Shown: in pieces, positions 37,239 to 45,821 of the stretch | Numbering within the stretch: position 1 is the first letter of the stretch | Layout of the letters: each line of letters starts with the position of its first letter | Source of the DNA: Pseudaeromonas sharmana | GTDB taxonomy: Bacteria > Pseudomonadota > Gammaproteobacteria > Enterobacterales > Aeromonadaceae | Direction: 5' to 3' | Assembly: GCF_042649925.1 (NCBI RefSeq) | Contig: NZ_JBHSAF010000014.1 | Location: forward strand, 868,001 to 932,000 | Length of the DNA: 64,000 nt | Position numbers and translations under genes: made by a program | The notes under the pieces: generated by a model | The model's input: only the letters and a program-made list of their open reading frames with translations | What the model was told of the DNA's origin: nothing | Databases searched by the model: none

Positions 37239-38642
37239 ATGTTGAACCATGCTTCCATCAACGAGACTGTCCTCGGCAAGATTGTCGCCGACAAGCAGCT
37301 ATGGATTGCCGAGCGCCGCACGCAGCAGCCGCTGGAGAGTTTCCGTGCCGGCCTGCAACCGAGCGATCGCGATTTCGTGGCCGCGCTGCGCCGTGACAGT
37401 GCCGTCTTCATTCTCGAGTGCAAGAAGGCATCGCCGTCGAAAGGCCTGATCCGTGCCGATTTCGATCCCGCGGCCATTGCCCGCATTTATGGCCAGCATG
37501 CCGCCGCGATTTCCGTGCTGACCGACGAGAAGTACTTTCAAGGCAACTTCGACTACCTGCCGCGCGTGCGGGACCAAGTATCGGTGCCGGTATTGTGCAA
37601 GGACTTCGTCATCGATCCCTATCAGATCTACCTGGCACGTCACTATCAGGCTGATGCGGTGCTGTTGATGCTATCCGTACTGACCGATGAGGCCTGGACT
37701 CAGCTGGCCGCCGTCGCCGCCGAGCTGAACATGGGCGTACTGACCGAAGTCAGCAATGACGAGGAGCTGGATCGCGCCATCGCCCTGGGGGCGCCGGTGG
37801 TCGGCATCAACAACCGCAACCTGCGCGATCTGACCATCGACCTGCAGCGCACCCGCGATCTGGCGCCACGTCTACCCGCGGATCGTATCGTCATCTGCGA
37901 GTCCGGCATCTACAGCCACGACCAGGTCAAGGAGCTGGGCCACTATGCCGACGGCTTCCTTGTCGGCTCGTCGCTGATGTCGCAGCCGGATATCGAACTG
38001 GCCTGTCGCCAGCTGATCCTGGGGCAGAACAAGGTGTGTGGCCTGACCCGCCCGGAAGATGCCGCCGCCGCCTACCAGGCGGGCGCCGTATTCGGCGGCC
38101 TGATCTTCGTGGCCGGCAGCCCGCGCTGCGTCAACCATGAGCAAGCCCGTTGTGTGATGGCTGGCGCGCCGCTGCGCTATGTCGGTGTATTCCGTAACAC
38201 GCCGCCGGAGACCATAGTGCACGCGGTCAAGGCGTTGGGACTGGCTGCCGTGCAGCTGCACGGTGACGAAAGCCTGGAGGACATCGCCGCACTGCGTGCC
38301 GCCCTGCCTGCCAACTGCCAGATCTGGAAGGCGCTGCCGGTAAGCGGCACCTTGCCGAGCGAGGCCATGGCCCGTTATCAGCCGCAGGTCGATCGCCTGC
38401 TGCTCGACACGCAAGTCGGCCAGCACAGCGGTGGCACCGGCCAGCGCTTCGACTGGTCCCTGCTGGCCGGAATCGACAAACAGCACATCATGCTGGCCGG
38501 TGGCATAGGACCGGACAACGCGACCGAAGCGGGCCGGGTTGGCTGCATCGGTGTGGATTTGAATTCGGGCGTCGAAAGCGCCCCCGGCATCAAGGACGCC
38601 GCCCTGTTGCAACGCGCCTTTGCCGCCCTGCGTGCCCGTTGA
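37239..38642 (+). CDS. trpCF: Bifunctional indole-3-glycerol phosphate synthase / PRA isomerase
   Basis: A two-barrel fusion of 467 aa. The N-terminal half (about 1-255) is TrpC, with the catalytic lysine region ILECKKASPSKGLIRADF and GINNRNLRDLTIDL. The C-terminal half is TrpF, with VCGLTRPEDAAAAYQAGA holding the catalytic Cys, and a barrel end VGCIGVDLNSGVESAPGIKD. The same fusion occurs in enterobacteria. Confidence 0.96.
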   Translation: MLNHASINETVLGKIVADKQLWIAERRTQQPLESFRAGLQPSDRDFVAALRRDSAVFILECKKASPSKGLIRADFDPAAIARIYGQHAAAISVLTDEKYFQGNFDYLPRVRDQVSVPVLCKDFVIDPYQIYLARHYQADAVLLMLSVLTDEAWTQLAAVAAELNMGVLTEVSNDEELDRAIALGAPVVGINNRNLRDLTIDLQRTRDLAPRLPADRIVICESGIYSHDQVKELGHYADGFLVGSSLMSQPDIELACRQLILGQNKVCGLTRPEDAAAAYQAGAVFGGLIFVAGSPRCVNHEQARCVMAGAPLRYVGVFRNTPPETIVHAVKALGLAAVQLHGDESLEDIAALRAALPANCQIWKALPVSGTLPSEAMARYQPQVDRLLLDTQVGQHSGGTGQRFDWSLLAGIDKQHIMLAGGIGPDNATEAGRVGCIGVDLNSGVESAPGIKDAALLQRAFAALRAR

Positions 38643-38667
38643 TGGCACCCCAAGAGGAACTTACAGA

Positions 38668-39858
38668 ATGTCTCAGTTAAATCCGTTTTTTGGTGAATTT
38701 GGCGGCATGTATGTGCCGCAAATCCTGGTCCCTGCGCTGTTGCAGCTGGAACAGGCCTTTCTCGATGCCCAGGCCGATCCGAGCTTTCATGAGGAGTTCC
38801 GCGCCCTGCTGACCGAATATGCCGGCCGGCCGACGCCGCTGACCCTGTGTCGCAACCTGACCAAGGGCACCAAGACCCGGCTCTACCTCAAGCGTGAAGA
38901 CCTGCTGCACGGTGGCGCCCACAAGACCAACCAGGTGCTGGGCCAAGCCTTGCTGGCCAAGCGCATGGGCAAGACCCGTATCATCGCCGAGACCGGTGCC
39001 GGTCAACACGGCGTGGCTACCGCCCTGGCCTGTGCCCTGCTCGATCTGCCATGCCGCGTCTACATGGGCGCCGTGGATATGGAGCGCCAGAAGCCGAACG
39101 TGTTCCGCATGCGCCTGATGGGGGCCGAAGTGGTCGCCGTCACCGCTGGCTCCTCCACCCTCAAGGATGCCTGTAACGAGGCGCTGCGCGACTGGACCGC
39201 CAACTACGAAGATACCCACTACATGCTGGGTACCGCCGCCGGCCCCCACCCCTTCCCGACCATAGTGCGCGAGTTCCAGCGCATGATCGGTGAGGAGGCC
39301 AAGGTGCAGCTGCAACAGGTCGAACACCGCCTGCCCGATGCCGTCATCGCCTGTGTCGGCGGCGGCTCCAATGCCATCGGTATGTTTGCCGACTTCATCG
39401 ACGAAGCCGGCGTGCGCCTGATCGGCGTCGAGCCGGGTGGTCATGGCATCGAAAGTGGTGAACATGGCGCGCCGCTGGGCCATGGTACCAAGGGGGTCTT
39501 CTTCGGCATGCACTCCTACCTGATGCAGGACAAACACGGCCAGATTGAGGAGTCCTACTCCATCTCGGCGGGGCTCGACTTCCCCTCCGTCGGCCCGCAA
39601 CACGCCCACCTGGCGGCCACCGGGCGCGCCGAATATGTCTCCATCACCGATCAGGAGGCGCTGGACGCCTTCCAGGAGCTGGCACGGCATGAAGGGATCA
39701 TTCCGGCCCTGGAATCCTCCCATGCCCTGGCCCATGGCCTGAAAATGGCCCGTGAAAATCCGGAGCTGGAGCAGGTGCTCATCGTCAACCTCTCCGGCCG
39801 TGGCGATAAGGACATCTTCACCGTCGCCGATATTCTGCACAAGCAAGGAGCCTTCTAA
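38668..39858 (+). CDS. trpB: Tryptophan synthase beta chain
   Basis: The PLP enzyme that joins indole and serine. The 396-aa product has the PLP lysine motif LLHGGAHKTNQVLGQA, the phosphate-binding GGGSNAIG and the C-terminal LSGRGDKDI. The ATG at 38668 gives MSQLNPFFGEFGGMYVPQIL, the family start. The stop codon shares one base with the trpA start (TAATG). Confidence 0.97.
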   Translation: MSQLNPFFGEFGGMYVPQILVPALLQLEQAFLDAQADPSFHEEFRALLTEYAGRPTPLTLCRNLTKGTKTRLYLKREDLLHGGAHKTNQVLGQALLAKRMGKTRIIAETGAGQHGVATALACALLDLPCRVYMGAVDMERQKPNVFRMRLMGAEVVAVTAGSSTLKDACNEALRDWTANYEDTHYMLGTAAGPHPFPTIVREFQRMIGEEAKVQLQQVEHRLPDAVIACVGGGSNAIGMFADFIDEAGVRLIGVEPGGHGIESGEHGAPLGHGTKGVFFGMHSYLMQDKHGQIEESYSISAGLDFPSVGPQHAHLAATGRAEYVSITDQEALDAFQELARHEGIIPALESSHALAHGLKMARENPELEQVLIVNLSGRGDKDIFTVADILHKQGAF

Positions 39859-40667
39859 TGAGCCGTTACGCTGACCTGTTTGCCGACCTGGCCGCGAAAA
39901 AAGAGGGCGCCTTTGTGCCGTTCGTGACGCTGGGCGACCCGACACCCGAGCTGTCATTGCAGATCATCGATGCCCTGGTAGCCGGTGGTGCCGATGCCCT
40001 GGAGCTGGGCATTCCCTTCTCCGATCCGGTGGCCGATGGCCCGACCATTCAGGATGCCACCACGCGCGCGCTGAATGCCGGTACCACCCCCGATACCTGT
40101 TTCCAGATCCTCGAGCAGGTGCGTGCCAAATACCCGACGCTGCCGATTGGTCTGCTGCTGTATGCCAACCTGGTCTATGCCAAGGGCATCGATGGCTTCT
40201 ATCAGCGCGCCGTCGCTGCCGGCGTCGATTCGGTGCTGGTCGCCGACGTGCCGGTCGAGATGTCCGCCCCCTACAAAACGGCCGCCGATAAGGCCGGTAT
40301 CGCCTCGATCTTTATCGCGCCGCCCAATGGCGACGAAGCCACGCTGCAAAAAGTGGCGGAGCTGGGTTCGGGATACACCTATCTGCTCAGCCGCGCCGGG
40401 GTGACCGGCACCGAAACCCGGGCCGGTAAGCCGGTGGGCCACCTCATCGAGACGCTCAAAGCGTTCAATGCCGCCCCCGCGCTGCTGGGTTTTGGCATCA
40501 GCGAGCCGGCTCAGGTCAAGGAGGCGATTGCCGCCGGTGCCGCCGGCGCCATCTCCGGCTCGGCGGTGGTCAAGATCATCGAGAAGAACCTGGCCGCCCC
40601 GGCCCAGATGCTGACGCAGCTGGAGCAATTTGTGCGGCAGATGAAGGCGGCAACACGCCAGGCGTAA
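39858..40667 (+). CDS. trpA: Tryptophan synthase alpha chain
   Basis: TrpA cleaves indole-3-glycerol phosphate and channels indole to TrpB. The 269-aa TIM barrel has the catalytic Glu and Asp in ALELGIPFSDPVADGPTIQ and the phosphate-site GISEPAQVKEAI. It is the last gene of the operon. Confidence 0.97.
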   Translation: MSRYADLFADLAAKKEGAFVPFVTLGDPTPELSLQIIDALVAGGADALELGIPFSDPVADGPTIQDATTRALNAGTTPDTCFQILEQVRAKYPTLPIGLLLYANLVYAKGIDGFYQRAVAAGVDSVLVADVPVEMSAPYKTAADKAGIASIFIAPPNGDEATLQKVAELGSGYTYLLSRAGVTGTETRAGKPVGHLIETLKAFNAAPALLGFGISEPAQVKEAIAAGAAGAISGSAVVKIIEKNLAAPAQMLTQLEQFVRQMKAATRQA

Positions 40668-40700
40668 TGACCCGCTAACACGCAAGCGGCCTATAGACCC

Positions 40701-40737
40701 AAGCCCGCCGATGATGACGCGGGCTTTTTGCTTTTTT
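40701..40737 (+). terminator. trp operon terminator
   Basis: An 8-bp stem AAGCCCGC (40701-40708) / GCGGGCTT (40719-40726) with a 10-nt loop is followed by TTTTTG and a second T run. Confidence 0.88.
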
Positions 40738-40788
40738 TCGCCGCACACAGTCGCTAGACTGGGGCCTCGATTTTGATGAGGTACAGGC

Positions 40789-41334
40789 ATGAAACAGTTT
40801 TTCGACTTTATCCCGCTGCTGGTGTTTTTTGCGGTCTACAAGTTCTACGACATCTATGCGGCCACCGGTGCCCTGATGGTGGTGACCGTGCTGCAGATCG
40901 CCATCACCTGGTTCACGCTGCGCAAGCTGGAGAAGATGCACCTGATTACCCTCGGCATGGTGCTGGTGTTCGGCGGCTTCACGCTGTTCTTCCACAATGA
41001 CGCCTTCATCAAGTGGAAGGTCACCGTCATCAACCTGCTGTTCTCCGGCGCGCTGCTGGTCAGCCAGCGGGTGTTCAAGAAGCCGCTGATCAAGCAGCTG
41101 TTGGGCAAGGAGATGAAGCTGCCGGATGCCATCTGGAATCGGATCAACCTGGCCTGGTCGCTGTTCTTCGCGCTGTGTGCCGCACTCAACACCTGGATCG
41201 CCTTTACCATGAGTCAGGAGTTGTGGGTCAACTTCAAGGTCTTCGGCTTGCTTGGCATGACGCTGTTGTTTACCGTGCTGACGGTGGTCTACCTGTATCG
41301 CCATCTGCCCGCCGAAGAGAAAGGCTCCGAGTAG
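40789..41334 (+). CDS. yciB: Inner membrane-spanning protein YciB (septation protein A)
   Basis: A 181-aa integral membrane protein with about five helices, implicated in envelope integrity and septation. The opening MKQFFDFIPLLVFFAVYKFYD and the internal motif NLLFSGALLVSQRVFKKPLI are typical of the IspA/YciB family. It lies downstream of trp, near yciI, as in enterobacteria. Confidence 0.93.
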   Translation: MKQFFDFIPLLVFFAVYKFYDIYAATGALMVVTVLQIAITWFTLRKLEKMHLITLGMVLVFGGFTLFFHNDAFIKWKVTVINLLFSGALLVSQRVFKKPLIKQLLGKEMKLPDAIWNRINLAWSLFFALCAALNTWIAFTMSQELWVNFKVFGLLGMTLLFTVLTVVYLYRHLPAEEKGSE

Positions 41335-41349
41335 CCCATATCACTTAGC

Positions 41350-41380
41350 CACAGGCGACCCCGGGTCGCCTGTGTTGTTT
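41350..41380 (+). terminator. Likely terminator after yciB
   Basis: A 12-bp inverted repeat CACAGGCGACCC/GGGTCGCCTGTG is followed by TTGTTT. The stem is strong but the T tract is weak, so termination may be incomplete and yciI may share the transcript. Confidence 0.55.
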
Positions 41381-41403
41381 CTCACGCCAAGGAGTGCATC
41401 ACC

Positions 41404-41721
41404 ATGTGGTATCTGATTTTTGCCGAGGATGTCGCCGACAGCCTGCCGCTGCGCCAACAGGCGCGCCCTGCCCATCTGGCCCGTCTGCAAGCCCTGAACG
41501 CCGAGGGCCGGGTCCTGCTCGCGGGGCCCCATCCGGCCATCGACAGTGACGATCCGGGGCAGGCTGGTTTCACCGGCAGCACCATCATCGCCCGCTTCGC
41601 CTCGCTGGCCGAAGCAGAAAGCTGGGCCAACGCCGACCCCTATGTCGCCGCCGGTGTCTATGCCAAGGTCAGCGTCAAGCCGTTGAAGATCACCGTCAAA
41701 CCGGAACAGGCCTTCTTCTGA
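41404..41721 (+). CDS. yciI: YciI family protein
   Basis: A 105-aa ferredoxin-like fold protein starting MWYLIFAEDVADSL. It has the family GPHPAID segment and the C-terminal DPYVAAGVYAKVSVKPLK. The conserved His in RPAHLARLQAL and an Asp suggest enzymatic activity, but none is established. AAGGAG precedes the ATG. Confidence 0.9.
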   Translation: MWYLIFAEDVADSLPLRQQARPAHLARLQALNAEGRVLLAGPHPAIDSDDPGQAGFTGSTIIARFASLAEAESWANADPYVAAGVYAKVSVKPLKITVKPEQAFF

Positions 41722-42060
41722 ACCGCTACGGGTGCGGCGACGCCGTACCCGTGCCTCAGCCGCTGCGGTTATTATGCCCTGCCGACCTCGGTAATATATC
41801 GCTGAGGCTGCCATCGTTACCGCCGATGCAATTAATTCATTCAGAAAAAATAAAATAACCAAATAAAATCAAGCACATGACATAAAGCATCGCACTCGAG
41901 TTTTATTCTTCTCCGCCCGTCATTGTTCAGTGATTAAATATCCACCAACCAGAATGCACGTTATTTCCCCACCCCTGTCATCATTGACAGATCATTCTCG
42001 CCATCCATTGCACTGCGACGATCCATTTGCACTAACACAGACCATGTAAAGTGAATTTAT

Positions 42061-42069
42061 TGCTATATA
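42061..42069 (+). promoter_or_regulatory. Possible extended -10 promoter for ldh
   Basis: TGCTATATA fits an extended -10 element (TG-N-TATATA) about 90 bp upstream of the ldh start. No good -35 is seen at the proper distance, which extended -10 promoters can tolerate. Confidence 0.35.
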
Positions 42070-42123
42070 AGCGGCGCTTTTGCAGATATAAATGTGGCAA
42101 AGCTTTTGCTAAGGATCAGGATT

Positions 42124-42139
42124 GCACTCATTTGAGTGC
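42124..42139 (+). repeat. Leader hairpin before ldh ribosome site
   Basis: A 7-bp perfect inverted repeat GCACTCA/TGAGTGC with a TT centre ends 5 nt before the AGGAG site (42145-42149). It is either an operator or an mRNA hairpin that could affect translation. Confidence 0.55.
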
Positions 42140-42155
42140 CTAACAGGAGTCAGTC

Positions 42156-43103
42156 ATGAAAGTTTCGGTGATCGGTGCCGGTGCCGTCGGCGTGTCGGTG
42201 TGTCAGTACCTATTACTTAACGGTGCCTGCGATAGTCTGGTGCTGGTCGATCTGAATGCCCAGAAAGCCGAAGGCGAAATCCTCGATTTTGGCCATACCA
42301 CCTCGCTGACCTTCAGCCGTAATGTGCGTCTTACACATGGCACTTATGCCGATTGCGCCGGCAGCCGTCTGGTCATCATCACCGCCGGGGCACAGCTCAA
42401 GCCTGGTCAGACCCGCGACGAACTGGCGCTGATCAATGCGCGCATCACGGTCGAGATTGCCCGCGAACTGGAACAGGTCGCCCCGGAGGCGATTCTGCTG
42501 TTTGCCACCAATCCGGTAGATCTGGTCACCCGCTTCGTCATCCGCAACACCAGCTACCCGGCCGAGCGCGTGATCAGCTCCGGCTGTGTGCTGGACTCGG
42601 CACGCTTCATGAAAATTGTCGCCGACCGGCTAAATCTGGATCCGAAAAACGTGTTCGGCTATGTACTGGGCGAGCATGGCAAAACCAGCTTCATCCCGTG
42701 GAGCCTGACCAACATCGGCGGATTGAGCATGGATGCCTGGTGCGACATGGTCGGCGCGGCGCGCTTCGATCAGGTGGAACTGCTGGAAGCAGTTAAACAG
42801 GCCGGCTTCGAGATATTCCAGCGCAAGCAGAACACCAATCATGGCATCGCCGCCAGCCTGTATCGCATCGTACAGGCCATCTTGTTCAACGAGGGCTCCA
42901 TTCTGCCGGTTGGCGTGCTGTTACAAGGCGAATATGGCCTGGAGGATTGCGTGCTTAGCGTACCGGCACTGGTGGATGGCCGCGGGATTGCGCGCATTCT
43001 CAGCTATCCGCTCACCGCACAGGAGCTGGCGCAACTGCACCACTCGGCCCGCTATCTACAACAGCTGGCACAGCAGGTGAGCGCCCAGAGCGGGCTGAAC
43101 TAA
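42156..43103 (+). CDS. L-lactate dehydrogenase family protein
   Basis: A 315-aa NAD-dependent 2-hydroxyacid dehydrogenase of the LDH/MDH superfamily. The Rossmann motif VIGAGAVGVSV with D32 indicates NAD. Catalytic R87 (QTR), D147 and R150 (VLDSARF) and H174 (GEHGK) are present. The specificity loop reads GAQLKPGQTR, so the residue equivalent to LDH Gln102 / MDH Arg102 is Leu81. A lactate or larger hydrophobic 2-oxoacid substrate is therefore possible; malate is unlikely because the Arg is absent. The best name from sequence is lactate dehydrogenase-like; the substrate is uncertain. Confidence 0.82.
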   Translation: MKVSVIGAGAVGVSVCQYLLLNGACDSLVLVDLNAQKAEGEILDFGHTTSLTFSRNVRLTHGTYADCAGSRLVIITAGAQLKPGQTRDELALINARITVEIARELEQVAPEAILLFATNPVDLVTRFVIRNTSYPAERVISSGCVLDSARFMKIVADRLNLDPKNVFGYVLGEHGKTSFIPWSLTNIGGLSMDAWCDMVGAARFDQVELLEAVKQAGFEIFQRKQNTNHGIAASLYRIVQAILFNEGSILPVGVLLQGEYGLEDCVLSVPALVDGRGIARILSYPLTAQELAQLHHSARYLQQLAQQVSAQSGLN

Positions 43104-43115
43104 CGCACGTCTGCC

Positions 43116-43140
43116 AACCTGGGGCCGTTGGCCCCAGGTT
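43116..43140. terminator. Convergent hairpin between ldh and cysQ
   Basis: An 11-bp stem AACCTGGGGCC/GGCCCCAGGTT with a GTT loop lies between the two converging genes. T tracts are very short on both sides. Confidence 0.6.
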
Positions 43141-43155
43141 GCGTAGCGAACGAAC

Positions 43156-43917
43156 TCAAGTGCGCGCAACAAACCACGGATTGAGGATCTCGCTTTTGCC
43201 ATAGCGCAATGGTTCACCCTCCAGAGTCTCGACATGGCCGCCAGCCCCCTCCACTACGGCCTGCGCAGCGGCAGTATCCCATTCGCAGGTCGGTCCCAAG
43301 CGCGGATAGAGGTGTGCACGCCCCTCGGCAAGCAGGCAGAACTTCAGCGAACTGCCGACCGAAACCAGCTCGTACTCACCCAACCCCGCCAGATAGACTT
43401 GCGTCTCGGCGGTGAGGTGCGAGCGACTGCCCACCACTTTCAGCACCTGACCCGGCAGCGGCGGACTGACCTTGATCGCCTGTTGCCCCTGATCACTGCG
43501 CCGCCAGCTGCCCAAACCGAGGCCCCCCCAGTACGTCAGTCGTTGCACCGGCACATGCACTATGCCGAGCACCGGCCGGCTATGATGAATCAGCGCCAGA
43601 TTGACCGTGAACTCACCATTGCGGCGGATAAACTCTTTGGTGCCATCGAGCGGATCGACCAGCCAGTAACAATCTGCCGTCAGTCGCAACGCCTTGGCCG
43701 CGTCATCGGACTCCTCAGACACCACAGGCCACTGCGGAGTCAGTTGCGACAAGGCATCACAGATGATGCCATGGGCCGCTTGATCGGCCTGGGTCAACGG
43801 TGAGGCATCTTCCTTGACTGTTACATTGATCGGGCCATCGTAAACGCCGAGAATCGCCCGCCCCGCCTCTTCAGCCACCCGAATGGCGGACATAATCAGT
43901 TTGTCTGTCAGTTGCAT
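43156..43917 (-). CDS. cysQ: 3'(2'),5'-bisphosphate nucleotidase CysQ
   Basis: CysQ removes the 3'-phosphate from PAP (and PAPS) made in sulfate assimilation. The 253-aa inositol-monophosphatase-fold enzyme has the metal-binding motifs SEESDD, DPLDGTKEFI and CEWDTAAAQAVVEGAGG. The ATG at 43917 follows AAGGAG at the right distance; a TTG two codons upstream does not. Confidence 0.95.
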   Translation of the reverse strand: MQLTDKLIMSAIRVAEEAGRAILGVYDGPINVTVKEDASPLTQADQAAHGIICDALSQLTPQWPVVSEESDDAAKALRLTADCYWLVDPLDGTKEFIRRNGEFTVNLALIHHSRPVLGIVHVPVQRLTYWGGLGLGSWRRSDQGQQAIKVSPPLPGQVLKVVGSRSHLTAETQVYLAGLGEYELVSVGSSLKFCLLAEGRAHLYPRLGPTCEWDTAAAQAVVEGAGGHVETLEGEPLRYGKSEILNPWFVART

Positions 43918-44140
43918 GTTCAAACTCCTTGGTATGACACCATTCTATCTGCAACGGCACTGAAGGTCTTATAGCAAAAATCAATGACTTATTGCCGTGT
44001 GTATCGCGAGCAGCAAAACGAGACTGCCTGTGCCGGCAGGCGATGACCTCCTCCACTAGCGGATCCGGCAGTCATGGCATGGCCACACCTCCTGCATGCT
44101 GATTCTGGCACTTGCCATTACCCCAACACAGGAGAACCTG

Positions 44141-44470
44141 ATGAAACTCAAACAGATCGCCTTTGCCCTGCTGCTGGCCAGCCAGCCGTTTTTCGGCAAT
44201 ATGGTGCTCGCCGCGGATGACCCGGTCGTAGCGCCAGCAACGTCACCAGCCACTGCCATCAGTGAGGTCAGTGGCAACAAGGTCAATATCAATACCGCCA
44301 CCGCCGAGCAGTTCATGACGCTCAAGGGCATCGGCAAAAAAAAGGCGGAGGCCATCATCACCTGGCGAACTGAACACGGCGGTTTTACATCGCTCGAGCA
44401 GTTGGCCGAAGTCAATGGCATCAGTGACCGTTTCGTCACCGAACACCAGACTGAACTGTCATTGAACTGA
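44141..44470 (+). CDS. ComEA-type helix-hairpin-helix DNA-binding protein
   Basis: A 109-aa secreted protein with a signal peptide (cleavage near VLA-AD), a short Pro/Ala/Thr linker and a C-terminal double HhH domain (KVNINTATAEQFMTLKGIGK, then KKAEAIITWR). ComEA binds incoming DNA in the periplasm of competent bacteria; YbaV-like homologues are also widespread in gammaproteobacteria. ACAGGAG precedes the ATG. No other competence gene is adjacent. Confidence 0.88.
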   Translation: MKLKQIAFALLLASQPFFGNMVLAADDPVVAPATSPATAISEVSGNKVNINTATAEQFMTLKGIGKKKAEAIITWRTEHGGFTSLEQLAEVNGISDRFVTEHQTELSLN

Positions 44471-44485
44471 CCGTCAGTAATACGC

Positions 44486-44521
44486 GCCACAGGCTGACGA
44501 CGACTCAGTCTGTGGCTTTTT
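44486..44521 (+). terminator. Terminator after the comEA-like gene
   Basis: A 7-bp outer stem GCCACAG/CTGTGGC, extended by further pairs (GCTGA/TCAGT), is followed by TTTTT. Confidence 0.85.
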
Positions 44522-44607
44522 GATGACAGTGCAGGAATACAATTGGACCCGACGCCAAGCTCGGCTATGATGGCCGCGGAGCTACCTCTGCAGAGCAAGG
44601 AAGAACA

Positions 44608-45516
44608 ATGAAAAAACAGAATGCTGTTCGCAAAGCTGTATTGCCGGTCGCCGGCCTCGGTACCCGTATGTTACCTGCCACCAAGGCCATCCCGAAAGAG
44701 ATGTTGCCGGTGGTCGACAAACCACTGATCCAGTATGTCGTGCGCGAAGCCATCGCCGCCGGCATCAAGGAAATTATCCTCGTCACCCACTCTAGTAAAA
44801 ACTCCATCGAGAACCACTTCGACAAGAGCTTCGAACTCGAAGCCACGCTGGAGAAGCGCGTCAAGCGCCAGCTGCTGGCTGAAGTCCAGAATATCTGCCC
44901 GAAGGATGTCACCATCATGCACGTGCGTCAGGGTGAGGCCAAAGGCCTGGGCCATGCCATACTGTGTGCCCGTCCGCTGGTCGGCGACAACCCGTTTGCC
45001 GTCTTGCTGCCGGATGTGCTGATCGATGATGTTGCCAGCAATCCGACCACTGACAATTTGGCAGACATGGTGCGGCTGTTTAACGAAACTGCCACCAGCC
45101 AGATCATGGTCGAACCGGTACCGCGCGAGCGCGTCAGTGACTATGGTATCGCCAACATCAATGGTGAAACCCTGCACGCCGGGGAATCGCTGCCGATGAC
45201 CCAGATCGTTGAAAAACCCAAGGTTGACGAGGCCCCCTCCAATCTGGCGGTCGTCGGACGCTATGTGCTGTCAGCCAGCATCTGGCCACTGCTGGAAAAA
45301 ACGCCCCTCGGCGCAGGTGACGAGATCCAGCTGACCGACGCCATCGCCATGCTGATGGAAAAAGAGGCGGTCAATGCCTACGCGATGAAGGGCAAGAGCC
45401 ACGACTGCGGTAGCAAGCTCGGCTACATGATGGCGAATATTGAATACGGTATTCGACATAAGGCCATTGGAACCGAGTTCCGCGCCTACCTCAAAGAAGT
45501 GGTCGCCAAGCTCTAA
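44608..45516 (+). CDS. galU: UTP-glucose-1-phosphate uridylyltransferase GalU
   Basis: GalU makes UDP-glucose for lipopolysaccharide, galactose and osmolyte pathways. The 302-aa product has the nucleotidyltransferase motif PVAGLGTRMLPATKAIPKEM, the metal/nucleotide motif LLPDVLIDD and QIVEKPKVDEAPSNLAVVGR. The length equals the E. coli enzyme. Confidence 0.96.
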   Translation: MKKQNAVRKAVLPVAGLGTRMLPATKAIPKEMLPVVDKPLIQYVVREAIAAGIKEIILVTHSSKNSIENHFDKSFELEATLEKRVKRQLLAEVQNICPKDVTIMHVRQGEAKGLGHAILCARPLVGDNPFAVLLPDVLIDDVASNPTTDNLADMVRLFNETATSQIMVEPVPRERVSDYGIANINGETLHAGESLPMTQIVEKPKVDEAPSNLAVVGRYVLSASIWPLLEKTPLGAGDEIQLTDAIAMLMEKEAVNAYAMKGKSHDCGSKLGYMMANIEYGIRHKAIGTEFRAYLKEVVAKL

Positions 45517-45533
45517 ATGCCAATACACCCCGC

Positions 45534-45561
45534 AACGGCAGCTTCGGCTGCCGTTTTTTTT
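45534..45561 (+). terminator. Terminator of galU
   Basis: A 9-bp stem AACGGCAGC/GCTGCCGTT with the stable TTCG tetraloop is followed by a T run (45554-45561). Confidence 0.93.
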
Positions 45562-45821
45562 ACCCGCCAATCATGACTATCCTTGAACCAGAGCATGTCG
45601 CCATCTTGCCGAGGTTGTCCATCCACCTGCAATGTCATGCCGGAAACGTTTGTATCCATGCACGGCGCCATAACGGAACAAAAAACCAGATATTGCAACC
45701 AAATGCGAAATAATTAACCGAATAATTGATCGAGAATCTGGATTTTATAACTGGTCTGACATATAAAACTGCCTCCTCCCTGATGGGGAGCACAATAACA
45801 ACCAGATTCAAGGTGAAGTTC

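Larger units (their letters stand above)
41722..42155 (+). other. AT-rich intergenic region upstream of ldh
   Basis: This 434-bp stretch has no convincing gene. It is AT-rich from about 41825 to 42060, in contrast to both neighbours, and carries the putative ldh promoter and leader hairpin. Confidence 0.6.

Noticed and set aside
38677..39957. 426-codon open frame on the minus strand
   Set aside because: It is antisense to trpB, whose sequence and motifs are certain.
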